Below, one piece after another: positions 47,801 to 49,835 of a stretch of 49,835 bases of DNA; the stretch's first letter is position 1; each line of letters begins with the position of its first letter. The translations under genes were made by a program, and so were the position numbers. This stretch comes from Tritrichomonas foetus (taxonomy: Eukaryota; Parabasalia; Tritrichomonadida; Tritrichomonadidae). Where the stretch lies: positions 1 through 49,835 of the forward strand of contig MLAK01000714.1 of the NCBI GenBank assembly GCA_001839685.1. Direction: 5' to 3'. The notes beneath the pieces were generated by a model. The model saw only the letters and a list, made by a program, of their open reading frames with translations, was not told the origin of the DNA and did not search any database.

Positions 47801-49445
47801 TCGTTATTTATTATTATCGCAATATATTGCATCTATTTTTACATGTGGAAATTATATACAAAGAGCGACTATTGTTGAAGGAGAACATAGCTTTTGGTCT
47901 GACACTTATGAAAATTTGACAGAATCGTATAATTATTTCTTTGAAATTCATAAAAAGAAAAATAATCAATTAATTTCAGATGAATGGAATAATTATCCGT
48001 CTGGTATTTTAAGTGTAACTAAAAAAATTTCTGATTATCTTTTAAAGAATTCAGAAGATTGGCAAGAGCATGAATTCCTTCATGATAGATTCATTAATGT
48101 GGCACCAATTGTTCAAATGGAAACTCTTCATTCACATCTTGAAGGCGCCTATGAGAATTTTGGAATGAATTTTCATTCATCTAGTAATTTAGAGTTTTTT
48201 AGTCATTCTTTAATTTTACATTTGTATCCTGATAATTTAATTTCTCTAGCTCAAATTATTGCTGAAAGTTTTGCACAGACATTGAACTCAATTGTTGATC
48301 AGTCTTATTTGATAGCAGCTGGTTTATTTTTTATTGGAATGATCATCACTGGATTTCAATATCAAAATCTTAAAAAAGTCCTTGATACTATTCGTTTTTG
48401 TGTTTCTTTATTGTCAATTGTTGATTCTGTTTACATTGAAAATGCAAACGCAATAATGAATATCTTTGGTGGTGTTTTTCATGGATCTTTGGCATCAGCC
48501 TCAGAAAAAGCAATGAAAGATATGTGTAAAGATTTAATACCTGAAGCAGTAATGATTGTAGATGAAAAATACAGAGTTCTATATGCCAATAATAGCATGA
48601 AATTGAAATATGGCTATGCAATGGGATCAATCCTAAAAGATGACATTTCAAGTCATTTAATAGAATTTCAAAATGGTGAAGAATTTAAGTTTGGTGAAAA
48701 GGAAGCTATTCAAATCTTTCATTCTGAAAACAATGAAATTCTGATAATGATTCATGAAGAAAAGCCAATCAATTTTACATTAAAAAAAACTGAAAACATT
48801 CTTTCAACAGTAAATGAAATAAAATGTGAAATTGTTCCAAAGGAATTACACAGAAAAATGAATTTTATATCGAAAAATATTGTTTTACATTCAAATAATA
48901 TTGTTATTTTAGCTTTAGAAATGCTTGGATTTTCTAGTTATGTAGCAGAAAAAGGAAATGATTTAATATCGTTTTATAAAGCTTATGATAAAAAACTACA
49001 TAGTATTGCAGGAAGTTGTAATGACGCAGCAATTGTTAAACAATTTGGAATGACCCATTTTGTGTGTTTTAATATAGATAGACAAATAACCAATACTTAT
49101 GATATTGGGGAAGATATTGTTCATTTCCTATGCGCTGTTCATCAACATGCAAAAGAAGAAAATTTGAAAATTCGGTATGCAATGATTTATACTAGATTTA
49201 TTCAATCAGGACTTCGCAAATTTGATGGGAAATTTCATGTGTTTTCTAATCGAATGAATCGTGCTCATATCCTTTGCATGAGATCATCACCAGGATTTTT
49301 ACTTTTGCCATCAGAGGCACTTGAAATTTTACCATCATATGTTTCAAAAGTAGCCACAGAAGTTGAAATTATGCTGAAGCAGATGACAACTCATTGGATC
49401 AATTCTATTGATTTGGAATTGATTGATGCGGGAAAAGTCAAATAA
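44856..49445 (+). CDS. Large polytopic membrane protein with PAS and degenerate cyclase domains (3)
   Basis: This 1529-aa protein has the same layout as the tandem pair at 12977-22424, but lies on the other strand and is not adjacent. An N-terminal span bundle covers roughly 45-370. A soluble helical region is at about 375-600 (for example LKYAKFLDTVVNDPQSALHWYH, TPR-like), with an acidic, Ser-rich stretch after it. Spans near 650, 860, 955 and 1150 bracket two probable ecto-domains. The PAS-like domain (about 1230-1310) contains PEAVMIVDEKYRVLYANNS. In the cyclase-like end (about 1340-1500), NIVILALEMLGFSS keeps the fold, but the first metal Asp is Glu. FHVFSNRMNRAHIL keeps the Asn and loses the Arg (Ile). 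It is probably inactive. Confidence 0.78.
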   Translation: MKTKMKMKSVSDAKERIISKSFVSIFIKNIQEFAIFVRMNALLPSFFYSIVMVVLFLQTTATFLLVNKIGLWDMTTPATKVIKYLSFIWRFGSNVEKELTSNIIFGILVGFSIVGYSIDMILFISFMKHKNLPKRWCWISSLNIEFFLPLVNMAIPPEIAKLFHLREQYLQSIEDSMNSNNSGLSSIGTNSLSNGLARDIVLVIEIGVLMILFLYYAITTILKGSPALFEPGRSQFWAINYNQNHVIILVSLIAFLSRILEFVNGYAYHILCCVSLLILILLLFFENYYLPLIYKYNQAIHSAFLVSTIIALTIQTHQDIVPYFSDTIFILAYFTIGGVLSFIFYYILNNYEEKVVLLLNRYDEKQITFEECFHSSTSFIKMIEIGFKYGHPAILSWAPFIEAFEVYNNAESVWILYIWLLTVYYEENSKLAVAINQFKMMKYHKSFSARCFLAHIKTVERSRTRHMSKDIRSTIKIIDLSVNKSRNLLISYWNAISENSLYAAYNFGCKLKESLEFCQSSYAQLISFFPNNPTISLKYAKFLDTVVNDPQSALHWYHRSDYLSKSKTYIVDMPQTHAQKLFPMLPNSIFSFANESEEEESISLQSREGDSSNSGSETGLEIHENDSNSVQSLYRKYGENLPNRNIQILMILTFIIFFVAFLCGQFLIPIIMQNGSHSFNGYYNGIILLGNLCYRLEVIGFCFLRTALYAGGLVYDNLEKEDTALGVEQFFNQTQDILLTLLEETNNGIEQLTSRFITFSKHYFIQTLQKEIRMVSPQIVNGVMHQNNYTSYLQEAVNGINFIMNKYDKNDHHNFLNETWVINYLLNVDAVSDALNLSSTKLRNDMNDILNNSYHISFVISIVIGCMTVLLLPIFIIYSFKIKEDWKFIVKAISSLPKIALRKAINKNSMILKHNEENYSKEESKFINQFLQMQATGDAHDGLSIQTMIITFIISIFIAIGAMIFSLNRVYERIPLMTTYPNRYLLLSQYIASIFTCGNYIQRATIVEGEHSFWSDTYENLTESYNYFFEIHKKKNNQLISDEWNNYPSGILSVTKKISDYLLKNSEDWQEHEFLHDRFINVAPIVQMETLHSHLEGAYENFGMNFHSSSNLEFFSHSLILHLYPDNLISLAQIIAESFAQTLNSIVDQSYLIAAGLFFIGMIITGFQYQNLKKVLDTIRFCVSLLSIVDSVYIENANAIMNIFGGVFHGSLASASEKAMKDMCKDLIPEAVMIVDEKYRVLYANNSMKLKYGYAMGSILKDDISSHLIEFQNGEEFKFGEKEAIQIFHSENNEILIMIHEEKPINFTLKKTENILSTVNEIKCEIVPKELHRKMNFISKNIVLHSNNIVILALEMLGFSSYVAEKGNDLISFYKAYDKKLHSIAGSCNDAAIVKQFGMTHFVCFNIDRQITNTYDIGEDIVHFLCAVHQHAKEENLKIRYAMIYTRFIQSGLRKFDGKFHVFSNRMNRAHILCMRSSPGFLLLPSEALEILPSYVSKVATEVEIMLKQMTTHWINSIDLELIDAGKVK

Positions 49446-49835
49446 ATTGTTTGTATGTTCTTTATTTTCTATATCTTTTTGTACGAATATATTCAATATA
49501 ATTAATATTAACTAATCTTTAAAAAAGCTCATAACTTTTAATATCAAATAAATGCTATATGACAGGTAATAATATAAAAATAGATATGGTTGATTCACGA
49601 AAAAAAAAATAAAGTGATATATCATTAAATATGAAACGACATATAATATGTACGTCGAAAATTGCTAACACATATTATTATTCAAAACTGACCCATATTT
49701 GAACACCTTAACTTCATTTATAAAATTNCTTATAATTTAAATCATGAATGAACAATTTTTGATTTCATTGATTTTATTCATTTTGTTTTATTATTTCTTA
49801 TAATTAAATCATCGAAGAACACATATTTTTATTCA
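49446..49835. other. 3' flank, no gene seen
   Basis: These 390 AT-rich bases follow the third pseudocyclase gene, with one ambiguous base at 49728. No coding signal, repeat or RNA gene was found. Confidence 0.5.

Noticed and set aside
1..49835. tRNA genes
   Set aside because: I looked for GGTTCGA-type B boxes in gaps and saw none with a matching acceptor stem.
1..49835. CRISPR arrays, operons or prophage
   Set aside because: No regularly spaced repeats and no polycistronic clusters; the intron and protein families show a eukaryote.

Overview
The window looks like a gene-dense nuclear segment of a parabasalid protist, most likely Tritrichomonas foetus or a close relative. Four things point there: AT-rich, nearly intron-free genes; one spliceosomal intron with the trichomonad 5' signal GTATGT and a 3' signal differing by one base from ACTAACACACAG; very large multi-membrane-span proteins ending in PAS plus cyclase-like domains; and Rab, kinase and ankyrin-type genes typical of the group. 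The species is an inference and was not tested by any search.

Layout. 1-8.3 kb: TAF12-like histone-fold protein (-), PP2A scaffold A-like HEAT protein (+), a ubiquitin-like-fold protein (+), a small membrane protein (+), a Clu/TIF31-type TPR protein (-) and an ERV46/ERGIC3-type ER-Golgi cargo receptor (+). 8.3-12.9 kb: a second, almost identical ERV46 gene on the opposite strand, making an inverted repeat with two 1501-bp arms around a spacer that holds a decayed ankyrin-type pseudogene. Just beyond lies a 1113-bp non-autonomous DNA transposon with 17-bp terminal inverted repeats and a 6-bp target-site duplication. 13-22.4 kb: two tandem 1.4-1.5 kaa membrane PAS/pseudocyclase proteins (-). 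22.7-28.9 kb: two small GTPases, the intron-containing gene and an unknown coiled-coil protein. 30.2-36.4 kb: an unknown 823-aa protein with an Asn-rich insert, a Ser/Thr kinase and a PH-AGC (PKB-like) kinase. 36.8-43.9 kb: a Rab5-like GTPase divergent from a VPS9-like RabGEF candidate, a RhoGAP gene with an in-frame TGA, and a PP2A B56 regulatory subunit. 44.9-49.4 kb: a third membrane PAS/pseudocyclase.

Most genes serve signalling (PP2A A and B56 subunits, two kinases, three receptor-like pseudocyclases, RhoGAP) or membrane traffic (three Rab-type GTPases, VPS9-like protein, two ERV46 copies). They are single transcription units on both strands, not operons. About half have an (A/G/C)AAAAAGT(T/C) box 20-110 bp before the ATG. 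A longer 50-bp element recurs in opposite orientations around the 823-aa gene. All coding calls come from reading the translations by eye.
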